Below are positions 8,942 through 16,684 of a stretch of DNA of 28,819 bases, in pieces. The position numbers and the translations under genes were made by a program. The notes beneath the pieces were generated by a model, which saw only the letters and a program-made list of their open reading frames with translations, was not told the DNA's origin and ran no database searches. The DNA lies in contig DUGS01000133.1 of the NCBI GenBank assembly GCA_013331265.1, positions 19,127 through 47,945 of the forward strand. The letters are read 5' to 3'. The DNA comes from Methanosarcina sp. GTDB taxonomy: Archaea; Halobacteriota; Methanosarcinia; Methanosarcinales; Methanosarcinaceae. Positions within the stretch are counted from its first letter, which is position 1; each line of letters opens with the position of its first letter.

Positions 8942-10182
8942 AAATTCACCTTCTCTTTGTCGGTTAGTAAGGCTGTGACGCGCTTCTTACCCGTGAGCAG
9001 ATCTTGCATGAGACCGGTTTTGAGGGAACGAAGTTTCATAAGATTATGAGCTGCAATTTCTATGGCTTTATCACATTTCAAAAGACGAACTGCAATTTCA
9101 TGTTGTTCGCATTCATCCTTAGGAACAGGAATCTTCAATTCACGAATATCTCCAAGATCAATTCGCCCAAAAGTAGATCCTCCTGATACATTCATGATTT
9201 GACGTACCACTTTATCTGATTTTAAGGAAAAGAAAACAAAGCGTGTATCTACTGTTTTCTTCCTCATAACGACAACATCTTGACCAATACAAAATCGCCC
9301 CATTCCTTCAACATATACTGGAATTCCAAAAGAAGCGTTACGTGAAAAAATTATGTCGCCATCTGTGGGCTCATGTTTCTCTGTGAGCATTGCATAATCT
9401 TTTTCCGTGACGTAATCTAAATCGCTTAAGTCAAATCCACTGTCTTTGATATTTCGCGGTCGTATAATGGGAATCCCATCTTCTATGTAGGCTGGAGTAT
9501 AGTGCTTACAATCTATTATCTCGATAATTGCACTAAGAGGTTTAACTTCCCAATCCACCGGAATCCTCCCCAGAGAAGAATCTTTGAATTTGTGAGTTTC
9601 TTCGGAGCGGAGGTTACCATGTTCATCTATTCCGCGTTTGAGGAGACCCTGCATCAGGCCGGTTTTGATACGCTGCTGCTTGGCAATCAATGCTTCAGTC
9701 TGTTCAATCGCATGATCCACTGTAGAGAGAATCTCGGCGATTTTGGATTGTTCGAGTTTGGAGGTGGGAAGAGTTAAAGTTATTGAGCGAAGTGCACTCT
9801 GGTTAAGTTTGGATCGAGTTCCACCAACTATAAAGGACTGAATATCTTTGTGTTCAAGATTGTAAAACACTGCGTCTTGATCAAACTCCTCTTTTGCTCG
9901 GAGCACGTGGGCATGATTGTTGACCCAACTCTTCCCTTTTATGCGATAAGCAATCGGACGAGTGGCAAATTCATCGAAACAACCACCATCTTCAGCAATA
10001 AGAATAAGGGGTTCATCAAAGATGAAATCGTCAATATAACCCTGTAGTCCATTTGCACCGTAGTAGGGAATTTCACCGATTCTTTTCTCTCGGTCTTCCG
10101 CATTTATCGGGATTCTCTTGCTGTCTAGGACCTCACAACAATGCTCCACGGTTGTTGAAGTCCAACCTTCTACAGCACTCAT
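8938..10182 (-). CDS. hsdS: Type I restriction-modification specificity subunit (HsdS)
   Basis: DNA-recognition subunit of 414 residues that sets the bipartite target sequence for both methylation and cleavage. Two target-recognition domains are visible, roughly residues 1-140 and 205-365. Each is followed by a conserved helical spacer with the same internal repeat: KTGLMQGLLKRG near residue 175 and KTGLMQDLLTGKK near residue 392. KLEQSKIAEILSTVDHAIEQ is typical of the first spacer. The ATG overlaps the hsdM stop (ATGA at 10179-10182), and the stop overlaps the gajA ATG in the same way. The target sequence cannot be predicted from sequence alone. Confidence 0.95.
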   Translation of the reverse strand: MSAVEGWTSTTVEHCCEVLDSKRIPINAEDREKRIGEIPYYGANGLQGYIDDFIFDEPLILIAEDGGCFDEFATRPIAYRIKGKSWVNNHAHVLRAKEEFDQDAVFYNLEHKDIQSFIVGGTRSKLNQSALRSITLTLPTSKLEQSKIAEILSTVDHAIEQTEALIAKQQRIKTGLMQGLLKRGIDEHGNLRSEETHKFKDSSLGRIPVDWEVKPLSAIIEIIDCKHYTPAYIEDGIPIIRPRNIKDSGFDLSDLDYVTEKDYAMLTEKHEPTDGDIIFSRNASFGIPVYVEGMGRFCIGQDVVVMRKKTVDTRFVFFSLKSDKVVRQIMNVSGGSTFGRIDLGDIRELKIPVPKDECEQHEIAVRLLKCDKAIEIAAHNLMKLRSLKTGLMQDLLTGKKRVTALLTDKEKVNL

Positions 10183-12851
10183 TTCAAATACCCCAACCCT
10201 TTCAAAAACCCATCCAACTTATCCAGTGTTTTACTTTGCTCACTTTCCAGTTCGCATCTTGAAACAGCGTACTTATCCCATAGGTTTTCCACCACTTGAA
10301 CTAGCCCACGCTTTTCCTCATTTAGGTAGCGATTCAGTTCGTTGTTTACCAGATCATAGAGCTTTTTCAGAATTAACTGCTGAGCTTCCTCTTCAGTTAG
10401 CTGGCCTTTAATGGCAACAAGGGTACTATCGGTTTTGGCGAGACGTGCTTGAAGGATGGCTTTGTCCTTATTCAGGGCAGTAATTTTCTTCTTATCATCC
10501 TTGTTTTTCGGATCGAGTTCAACCAATTGATCATTTACCTGCCGGATCATCTCACGGCTTTCAGCCTTGAATCCGTCGCCACCGAGGCGTTTAACCTGGA
10601 GCTTGAGTTCCAATTCATCGGTCTTGCTCTTCAGAGCAGCTCTGCTGTCTTTGATTCTCTTTACGATGGCCTTGATAGAATTTTCCTGATCCTGAAGGTT
10701 TTTCAGTTCCTTGCGAGCGGAGTCTCCAGAGCTGCCTTTGAGGTCATCGATTAGTTCCTTGAGGGCTTTTTTAATGACGGCAGCGGTGACTGTCTCTTCT
10801 TCATCCGGTTCGTAGGCTGCCACTTCCTGCGCGGCTTCTACTGCCTCGGCTAGTTCGCTCTGTGCCTCGCTTATCTGAGCTTCCAGTGTTTCGATCTTCT
10901 CGGACTCAGCCTGGAAGAATTCAGCAATCAGGTAATCATCCGGAATCAGGCTGTGATGCCAGCCAGTAGAGATAATGGTTTTGAGGTCGTAGCGAATCTG
11001 CTGCCACCAGTTTACAAATACGCCGGCGCTCTTAAACTCGTCGAGCACACCAAGGGGGATCAGTTTTTCTTTAAGCGTTGTCAGCAGCTCAGAACGGACT
11101 TCAGGCATCTTCTTACCATTATGAAGCTGGGAAAAGTCATCGCGGGCAACCGTCCACCAAGCTTCCAAAGCATCATGGTGAATGGTGAGCGTCTTCTGGA
11201 GCTTAGGATTTGCTTCCAAGGTGGCTTTAATGGCCGGTCTGGCTTCAATCTCCTCACGAAAGGCAAGGTAACCGGGGCGCTCGGGCCGGAACAGAGTTTC
11301 AGGATCGACTCCGAAGCGAGCAAAGTCGGGAGCGAGGGCAGTAACTTCGGCTTCGGGAATACCGCCAATCAGGTGTGCCTGCACATCCTCAGGTTCAGGT
11401 TCTGGTGTGTTGTCCACATAGCGGCGAATGTTAAGGTTATAATCGTTCTCAACGATCTCTGCTTTACTGATTAAGCGGGAATATTTGGGAATTTCACGTT
11501 TGTTGGTGAACACAAAGTCAATCTTTTCAATGTCCTCAGGACGTAGTTTATTCTGAGCCTTGCCCTCGGCATATTCGCGATCGGCATTTATGAAAAGAAT
11601 CTGATCCTTAATTGAATCAGGCTTATTTTTGTTGGCAACGATAACACAGGCAGGGATGCCTGTACCATAAAAGAGACCTGGCGGCAGACCAATAACGGCT
11701 TCTATCACATCGTCATTGATAAAAATCTCACGGATCAGTTTCTCCTTACCTCCGCGAAATAGCACACCATGAGGCATAATTGTCGCCATGTGACCATCAG
11801 GTTTAAGACTGGCTAGCATATGCTGCACAAACATCAGGTCGGCCTTCTTTCCGGTCTCAGGACAAAACTCTCGGAAGCGACTGGTAAATTTCATGCTGGC
11901 ACGACTGTAGTTCTGCGAAAAAGGAGGATTAGCCAGCACACGGTCGAACTTGCGGATCTGACCGTGATCCAGAATCATTGGATCCTCTAGCGTATCCCCG
12001 TTCTCGATGGTAAAACGGTTGATATTGTGAAGGATCATATTCATGTTGCAGATTGACCAAACTGTGCCGTTTGATTCCTGACCATAAAGAGCTAGGTCAT
12101 TTGAATCTTGTCCTTGCTCCTCAACGTATTGATGGGACTGAATCAAGAAACCACCAGAACCGGCAGTCGGATCGTATATCTCGTTGCCCGCCTTCGGCTT
12201 TGTGATCTGAACCAAAAGGCGTACCACTTCGGCTGGGGTGTAGAACTCACCGCCTTTCTTTCCTGCACTGTCGGCAAAGTACTTGATTAGATATTCGTAA
12301 GCCGCCCCCAGCAAGTCGGGGAATTCGAAATTTTCGTTGATTAGCACGAAATGAGGGTCATTGAAATGGTCCAGTAGATCTTTCCATTTCTGGTCGGGGA
12401 TTTTGGTTTTGCCTTTAACGGCATTAAAGTCAATATTGTTTTTTAGAACCCCGGCGAGAGAATCATTTTCCTCTTCTATAGCAGCAATAGCTTTGTTAAG
12501 CATATTACCAATGTCATGCTTCAGGTCTTTGAGAGCAGGAACTCGTTCACCGTTCTCATCAATCCATGACTCGTGCCAGCGAGCGCGAACAGGCACGAAG
12601 AAGGTCTCGCCGTAAGATGTTTTGTCTTCCCTTAGTTCATTGAGTAGTTCTGGATTATCCCTTAGATGTGCATAATCTTTCTTGCACAGTTTATCACGTT
12701 TGTAGTCAAACTCATCTGATAGACGCTTGAGAAAAAGCATTCCAAAAATAAATTCCTTGTACTCGGAGGCATCCATCTTGCCACGCAGAATGTCAGCGGC
12801 TTTGAAAAGGAAGTTTTCGAGTTGAGGAAGCGTAATTTTTTCAGTGGTCAA
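10179..12851 (-). CDS. hsdM: Type I DNA adenine-N6 methyltransferase subunit (HsdM), long form
   Basis: Modification subunit of 890 residues that methylates adenine in the site chosen by HsdS. The HsdM N-terminal helical domain (residues 1-150) is followed by GEFYTP at 201-206, the AdoMet motif DPTAGSGG at 227-234, and the catalytic NPPF at 308-311. Residues from about 650 to 830 are rich in Lys, Glu and Ala and look like coiled coil. This makes the protein much longer than the classical forms of about 500 residues, a layout also seen in other long HsdM proteins. The start is TTG (12849-12851): an in-frame TAA lies two codons upstream, so no earlier start is possible, and GAGG stands 8 bases before it. 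It is the first gene of the operon. Confidence 0.95.
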   Translation of the reverse strand: MTTEKITLPQLENFLFKAADILRGKMDASEYKEFIFGMLFLKRLSDEFDYKRDKLCKKDYAHLRDNPELLNELREDKTSYGETFFVPVRARWHESWIDENGERVPALKDLKHDIGNMLNKAIAAIEEENDSLAGVLKNNIDFNAVKGKTKIPDQKWKDLLDHFNDPHFVLINENFEFPDLLGAAYEYLIKYFADSAGKKGGEFYTPAEVVRLLVQITKPKAGNEIYDPTAGSGGFLIQSHQYVEEQGQDSNDLALYGQESNGTVWSICNMNMILHNINRFTIENGDTLEDPMILDHGQIRKFDRVLANPPFSQNYSRASMKFTSRFREFCPETGKKADLMFVQHMLASLKPDGHMATIMPHGVLFRGGKEKLIREIFINDDVIEAVIGLPPGLFYGTGIPACVIVANKNKPDSIKDQILFINADREYAEGKAQNKLRPEDIEKIDFVFTNKREIPKYSRLISKAEIVENDYNLNIRRYVDNTPEPEPEDVQAHLIGGIPEAEVTALAPDFARFGVDPETLFRPERPGYLAFREEIEARPAIKATLEANPKLQKTLTIHHDALEAWWTVARDDFSQLHNGKKMPEVRSELLTTLKEKLIPLGVLDEFKSAGVFVNWWQQIRYDLKTIISTGWHHSLIPDDYLIAEFFQAESEKIETLEAQISEAQSELAEAVEAAQEVAAYEPDEEETVTAAVIKKALKELIDDLKGSSGDSARKELKNLQDQENSIKAIVKRIKDSRAALKSKTDELELKLQVKRLGGDGFKAESREMIRQVNDQLVELDPKNKDDKKKITALNKDKAILQARLAKTDSTLVAIKGQLTEEEAQQLILKKLYDLVNNELNRYLNEEKRGLVQVVENLWDKYAVSRCELESEQSKTLDKLDGFLKGLGYLK

Positions 12852-13466
12852 GAATTATTCCTCGGAAATTATAAATTATTACAATGGTAAAATCAGGGGA
12901 TTTTCCTTATAGAGAATTAAAATATTCCCGTGCCCCTTGTATCTAAGTTATAGCAAATTTGTAAGTCACTCGAAATGACTTTTTGAGAATTCATGAATTT
13001 CACTCTGCAGCACTATATCAATTTCCCTTTAAATTTGTTTTGTTATTTTTTTGAAAGTCTATTGTATGGATCTTTGCTGCAGAATCCGCTTGAACAGGCA
13101 ATTAGATAAGATGTTCAGCGTAACTTATCAGATCTACACTATTAAAAGTAAATAATTACAATTAATTAATAACTATAGTCCTAGAAAGTATCAATGTGGA
13201 TAGAAAGATTCAATTCAACCTATTTAATCACAGAAAAAAGAGTTTGATGGCTATGAATATATAAAAGGAAAAAATCTTCATCCACACCGGAAAAATCAAG
13301 TATCAAATCTTAACCATTTCAATGATGGTAAAACTTAGACAGGGAAAACTTGTCAATTTTTTCGAATTACAATAGTATACTCAATTGAGTTCGGAGTATC
13401 TTTGAATTAACACCATCTTCAGACTCTTAATAACAGGAATTCTTCCCACACATTTATTCCACGATC
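12852..13466. other. Upstream region of the hsd/Gabija operon, no gene seen
   Basis: About 615 AT-rich bases without a convincing gene. It must hold the operon promoter, but no single TATA box stands out. On the minus strand, the TTATAATTT just before the ribosome site is too close to serve with that site, and CTATAACTTAGATA farther up is a weaker but better-spaced candidate. Small perfect inverted repeats lie at 12963-12981, 12988-12999 and 13379-13390. No tRNA, CRISPR or intact insertion sequence is visible. Confidence 0.6.
12963..12999. promoter_or_regulatory. Adjacent inverted repeats upstream of hsdM
   Basis: AAGTCA (12963-12968) and TGACTT (12976-12981) form a 6-base inverted repeat with a 7-base centre. 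Seven bases further is a perfect 12-base palindrome, AATTCATGAATT (12988-12999). Both lie 110-150 bases upstream of the hsdM start, where a repressor could bind. No binding protein is known, and short palindromes arise by chance in AT-rich DNA. Confidence 0.3.
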
Positions 13467-13625
13467 TCAATGTGTTCCGAGAATTTTATCACTTTCATTT
13501 CTGCGCTGCTTACCCTGTCCTTTCATATACATATCAAAGCCGGAACACTTTGGGCAGGAATGGAGGTGAACTGATACACCTTTTTGACTATTAAAAGACC
13601 TTCCGCAATAAGGACATTCTGTCAT
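13467..13625 (-). CDS. Small C2HC/C2H2-type zinc-finger protein (52 residues)
   Basis: A 52-codon reading frame from ATG 13623-13625 to TGA 13467-13469. The sequence opens MTECPYCGRSFNSQKGVSVH and contains C4-x2-C7-x12-H20-x3-C24, a C2HC finger close to the classic C2H2 spacing, plus H22 and C27 (HLHSCPKC). The tail is basic (KGQGKQRR), as in small nucleic-acid-binding proteins. There is no ribosome site before the ATG. An AGTTTATAGA box at 13661-13670 would place transcription start about 12 bases before it, which suggests a nearly leaderless message. It lies about 600 bases upstream of hsdM on the same strand. A DNA- or RNA-binding regulatory role is possible but not shown. Confidence 0.7.
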   Translation of the reverse strand: MTECPYCGRSFNSQKGVSVHLHSCPKCSGFDMYMKGQGKQRRNESDKILGTH

Positions 13626-13968
13626 ATTTTATATTATTGTTTTTTATCATTATTAGCTTTTCTATAAACTTATGTTTGTTACGGAACTAAAATAAGATAA
13701 AATCTGTCCAATAAGCTTATATGACCATATTAGGGGAGATTCAGAAGAGTGACATTATAAGTATATATCAGGCTTTATTCTACTTTAGATTCTCAAGTAT
13801 CCAGGATTTATTTACTGCCCAGAATAACATTTCTCAAGAAATTGCTAATCCACTTTCTTAACCAAAAACACTTTTATTTTCTAAACCAAATAAAAAGTAA
13901 ACTCGGACTTACCCAGTTGAGCTGAAAATACAGAATTTTTGAATTTTTATTGAAGAGGGGGTTTTTAA
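13626..13968. promoter_or_regulatory. Divergent promoter region of the zinc-finger gene and rubrerythrin
   Basis: About 340 AT-rich bases between two divergent genes. For the minus strand, AGTTTATAGA at 13661-13670 is a TATA-like box. For the plus strand, AAATAAAAAG at 13888-13897 is a weak candidate that would give a leader of about 50 bases. A perfect ATAAGCTTAT palindrome is near 13711-13720. No gene is seen. Confidence 0.4.
13955..13961 (+). promoter_or_regulatory. Ribosome binding site of rubrerythrin
   Basis: GAGGGGG stands 7 bases before the ATG at 13969. It decides for this start over the second ATG three codons later. Confidence 0.75.
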
Positions 13969-14517
13969 ATGAAAAAGATGACAGAACAGCATCTGATCAA
14001 TGCATTTGGTGGGGAAAGCCAGGCACACATGAGGTATCTGCACTTTGGAAATCAGGCAGAGAATGAAAAATTCACCAACGTAGCCCGCCTGTTCCGCGCA
14101 ATCGCTCATGCCGAATATATCCATGCAGGCGACCATTACAGGGCGTTAAAGCACCTCAATGGAGGGTTTGTCGCAAACAGCATGGCAGCGTTTGGCCCCG
14201 GGGATACCCTAAAAAACCTTAAACTGGCAATCGACGGCGAGACGTTTGAAATAGAAGAAATGTATCCCGTATACATAGAAGTGGCAAAATTTCAGGGAGA
14301 AAAACTCGCACAGAGAAGCTTTGAATGGTCTTTTGCCACTGAAAAACTGCACAAACAGCTCTTTGAAAAAGCATTCGAGGCGGTTAGTGCAGGTAAGGAT
14401 GTCGAACTCGGACCTGTCAACATCTGCGAGGTATGCGGATATACTCTCGAAGGAGAGGCTCCGGATAGGTGTCCGGTATGCGGTGCAGTAAAAGAGAAAT
14501 TTAAAGCTTTCAGATAA
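13969..14517 (+). CDS. rbr: Rubrerythrin
   Basis: Cytoplasmic non-haem iron peroxidase of 182 residues that reduces hydrogen peroxide in anaerobes, drawing electrons through its own rubredoxin domain. The N-terminal ferritin-like four-helix domain carries the diiron ligands: E16 in GGESQAHMRY, E49 in AHAEYIHA, a Glu-rich third helix at E94-E104, and ExxH at E125/H128 (TEKLHK). The C-terminal rubredoxin-like domain binds one iron through C153-x2-C156 and C168-x2-C171. Length and order match the standard form. It is a single gene flanked by its own promoter region and by a convergent gene. Confidence 0.96.
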   Translation: MKKMTEQHLINAFGGESQAHMRYLHFGNQAENEKFTNVARLFRAIAHAEYIHAGDHYRALKHLNGGFVANSMAAFGPGDTLKNLKLAIDGETFEIEEMYPVYIEVAKFQGEKLAQRSFEWSFATEKLHKQLFEKAFEAVSAGKDVELGPVNICEVCGYTLEGEAPDRCPVCGAVKEKFKAFR

Positions 14518-14580
14518 GGATTTATTTTGTATCTCGGTTTTTAAAACGGATACTCAAAAATAAGTCTCCTAGCAGGGATT
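14518..14580. terminator. Convergent terminator region between rubrerythrin and the envelope locus
   Basis: Just after the rbr stop the plus strand has TTTATTTTG and then TTTTT. On the minus strand, TTATTTTTGAG follows the stop of the gene ending at 14581. Both are U-rich tracts at the expected places. No strong hairpin is seen. Confidence 0.4.
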
Positions 14581-15189
14581 TCACCTGTGGAACAGGGCAA
14601 AAGCCAGTGCAAGAACTGAAATCGCGCCTGCAAGTGTAAAGGCTGGTGTGGATGAGGATGATGGTGAGGATTCGGTTTCTGAAACTGGCTTCTCTTCAGA
14701 AGTGGGAGTTTCACCTTTGTAATGTTCGTTGGAGATGGTGCAGTAGACGACTGTAAAACCACCATTAACAAGAGGCTCTGGGCTTCCATGATCATAAATT
14801 TCATAATATATATCCAATGGCAGTGATCCGCCAGCCCATCTTTCAGTTGGCTTTACTACCCATTCATAATCTATCGTGGAGTTTGCCTCTAAAATATCTC
14901 CTTTTGAATAATCCTCTATTTTTAAAGTCGGCCCATCTATAATATCAAAAGAACTTTTTTCCATACACGATAACGAAACATAAACATCACTTTTTTGATA
15001 TACAGTTAGATTAATTTTGACTTTAAATGGTTCTCCAATATCTAAAATTGGTTTAGCTATTTCTTTTCCAGGCAAGAGTTTTTCATTATAGTACACATCC
15101 ATCGAACCATAGTTAGATTCTGCAAACGTTATATTTGGCATAAGTAAAAAAACTAAAAATAAAGAAGCGATTAGTTTTAATTTGATCAT
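14581..15189 (-). CDS. Secreted sarcinarray-like surface protein, copy 2
   Basis: Predicted exported protein of 202 residues. A signal peptide covers about residues 1-24 (cleavage near TFA/ES). The mature part opens YGSMDVYYNEKLLPGKEIAK and looks like a beta-rich domain of about 130 residues with several N-glycosylation sequons. A Ser/Thr/Glu-rich linker follows, then a C-terminal tail with TPAF, a hydrophobic helix and HR at the end. Such a tripartite tail resembles PGF-CTERM signals handled by archaeosortase. It is clearly paralogous to the protein at 16079-16684. The ATG overlaps the stop of the 271-residue gene (ATGA), with AGGAGG just upstream. The sarcinarray family name is from memory of Methanosarcina annotation; the molecular function is unknown. 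Confidence 0.8.
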   Translation of the reverse strand: MIKLKLIASLFLVFLLMPNITFAESNYGSMDVYYNEKLLPGKEIAKPILDIGEPFKVKINLTVYQKSDVYVSLSCMEKSSFDIIDGPTLKIEDYSKGDILEANSTIDYEWVVKPTERWAGGSLPLDIYYEIYDHGSPEPLVNGGFTVVYCTISNEHYKGETPTSEEKPVSETESSPSSSSTPAFTLAGAISVLALAFALFHR

Positions 15190-16001
15190 ATAGTTCCTCC
15201 TAATTCTTTCAAAAGAGATTCAAAATCTTCTGATTTTTCATCCCCTCCCCCAGTTTTATCTCCAACTCCTTTTGGACCTGGACCTACTATTGTTGTTGCA
15301 TAACCACTAAATTGAAAATTGATCATTGTATTTGTTCCCAACCTTAAAGCAGTCCCATTATTATCTTTCCTAAAAGGATGAAATATCACTGATTTATCTC
15401 TAACGTACTTCTGTCCTTTATACCCAAAGTAAGGTTTAGGGATCACCTCATTATCACTGTCAGTAACAGTAAATTCTTTGTATCTGCCAATAATCTCATA
15501 TGTCCAAACATTAACCGTAAAAATCCAGTGCGGCGGCATTACCGGCAATCCACAAGGAACAGCTGCCATTGTCCTTTTCAGCCTTTTCGTAACCTTACCC
15601 GCTACTTCTCCCGAATATCTATCTACGGTTTCATTTGACAGATTTTTTAACTCACCGTCAATTTTTCCAAAAAAGATATCAAGAGTTTCACCTTTGCTTA
15701 CTGTCACTGAACAGATACCGTTTGCAACGCCCATTCTAACGTCTGTATCGACCCTGTTCAGGACGGCTTCAAGTTCATCAGGCCCAACCGAAGGGTTTGA
15801 GTTCCGAATTTCTGTAATTATGACAGTAGCAAGTTCGGCTGCTAGCTGGTCTGTTGTGGATTTTTCAATTAATTCTTCATTGGAGAGGCTGTTGAGATAA
15901 CCAGCTGTGACTGCACGGACGCGGTCTTTTTTGACCCAGCCGGAAACAACAGGATTTGAACTTACTTCGGAGGCGATTTCATCGGTAATCTGATCCCTCA
16001 T
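15186..16001 (-). CDS. Partial duplicate of the large envelope protein (C-terminal 271 residues)
   Basis: A 271-residue protein that matches residues 1113-1383 of the large protein at 16681-20832 over its whole length, with long identical stretches such as VPCGLPVMPPHWIFTVNVWT. The extreme C-termini differ most. Unlike the large protein it has no membrane segment or signal peptide, so it should stay in the cytoplasm if made. The ATG (15999-16001) aligns with an internal Met of the parent. An in-frame stop lies eight codons upstream and no ribosome site precedes it. It may be a truncated duplicate on its way to decay, kept in frame because the coupled downstream gene depends on it, or a functional stand-alone module. 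I do not recognise a named domain with confidence. Confidence 0.7.
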   Translation of the reverse strand: MRDQITDEIASEVSSNPVVSGWVKKDRVRAVTAGYLNSLSNEELIEKSTTDQLAAELATVIITEIRNSNPSVGPDELEAVLNRVDTDVRMGVANGICSVTVSKGETLDIFFGKIDGELKNLSNETVDRYSGEVAGKVTKRLKRTMAAVPCGLPVMPPHWIFTVNVWTYEIIGRYKEFTVTDSDNEVIPKPYFGYKGQKYVRDKSVIFHPFRKDNNGTALRLGTNTMINFQFSGYATTIVGPGPKGVGDKTGGGDEKSEDFESLLKELGGTI

Positions 16002-16050
16002 TTGAAACAGCCCTGGAAATTTTTATGAATGAAAAAGTTTAGAACAAGCC

Positions 16051-16075
16051 AAAAAAAATAAGCCTTTAATCAGGC
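16051..16075 (-). terminator. Hairpin plus oligo-U terminator after surface protein copy 1
   Basis: In minus-strand RNA, GCCU and AGGC form a short stem around a 6-base loop (16062-16075) and are followed by UUAUUUUUUUU. It begins 4 bases after the stop of the 201-residue gene. It would separate the two copies of the envelope gene pair. Confidence 0.6.
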
Positions 16076-16078
16076 ATT

Positions 16079-16684
16079 TCACCTACGGAACAGAGCAAAA
16101 GCCAATGCAAAAACTGAAATCGCGCCGGCTAGAGTAAAGGCTGGTGTAGATGCTGATGATGACGGTGAAGACTCGGTTTCTGAAACTGGCTGTTTTTCAG
16201 AAGTGGGAGTTTCGCCCTCATAGTATTCAGTGCTTATAGAAGGATAAGCAATGGTGAAACCGCTGTTAACTAGAATTTTTCCTGTTTTGAAATCGTTAAT
16301 CTGGTAAACAATATCTATAGGCATAGATCCACCAGCCCACTTTTCAGTAGGAGTCACTGTCCATTCATATAGGATAGTAGAGTTTTCTTCCATTACATCT
16401 GCCCTATACACATTCATCTTTGAAGTAGGACCATTCATAATTTTAAAATATCCTTCTCCGATTTCACTTAACTCCACGGATACTTCTGACTTTTGATATA
16501 CAGTTAAATTTATACCAACAGTAAAGGGCTCCCCTATTTTGAGGACTGGCTTTGCGATCTCTTTTCCAGGTAAAATCTCACCATTATAGTAGACATCCAT
16601 TTTGCCATATGGACTATCCGCAGACACGCTTTCTGTCAATAAAACCATGCAAAATATCCCAAAAAGTATCAATATAATTCTCAT
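16079..16684 (-). CDS. Secreted sarcinarray-like surface protein, copy 1
   Basis: Predicted exported protein of 201 residues, paralogous to the 202-residue protein at 14581-15189. A signal peptide spans about residues 1-22 (ends SVSA/DS). The mature domain begins YGKMDVYYNGEILPGKEIAK and carries sequons such as NLT and NST. A Ser/Thr/Glu-rich linker (PVSETESSPSSSAST) leads to a C-terminal TPAF motif, a hydrophobic helix and RR, the layout of archaeosortase-type sorting tails but with PAF where PGF is usual. Its ATG overlaps the stop of the 1383-residue gene (ATGA at 16681-16684), and AGGTGA upstream is a fair ribosome site. The coupling suggests that the two proteins work together at the cell surface. 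Function unknown. Confidence 0.82.
   Translation of the reverse strand: MRIILILFGIFCMVLLTESVSADSPYGKMDVYYNGEILPGKEIAKPVLKIGEPFTVGINLTVYQKSEVSVELSEIGEGYFKIMNGPTSKMNVYRADVMEENSTILYEWTVTPTEKWAGGSMPIDIVYQINDFKTGKILVNSGFTIAYPSISTEYYEGETPTSEKQPVSETESSPSSSASTPAFTLAGAISVFALAFALFRR

Noticed and set aside
1470..12851. BREX or DISARM system
   Set aside because: No PglZ, BrxC, BrxL, DrmA or DrmB homologue; the methyltransferase, specificity and R subunits form a normal type I set.
12917..12994. 25-codon minus-strand frame upstream of hsdM as a leader peptide
   Set aside because: Weak ribosome site only, no attenuation-type codon run or hairpin set downstream; likely chance.
13228..13323. Plus-strand frame with a stretch (DGYEYIKGKNLHPHRK) faintly like an IS5-type transposase motif
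   Set aside because: Only about 30 codons, no start codon in context, no inverted terminal repeats, and similarity too weak to support even a remnant.
14541..14804. 87-codon minus-strand frame over the end of the secreted protein gene
   Set aside because: Shadow of the better-supported 202-residue gene in another frame; low-complexity Pro/His-rich product.
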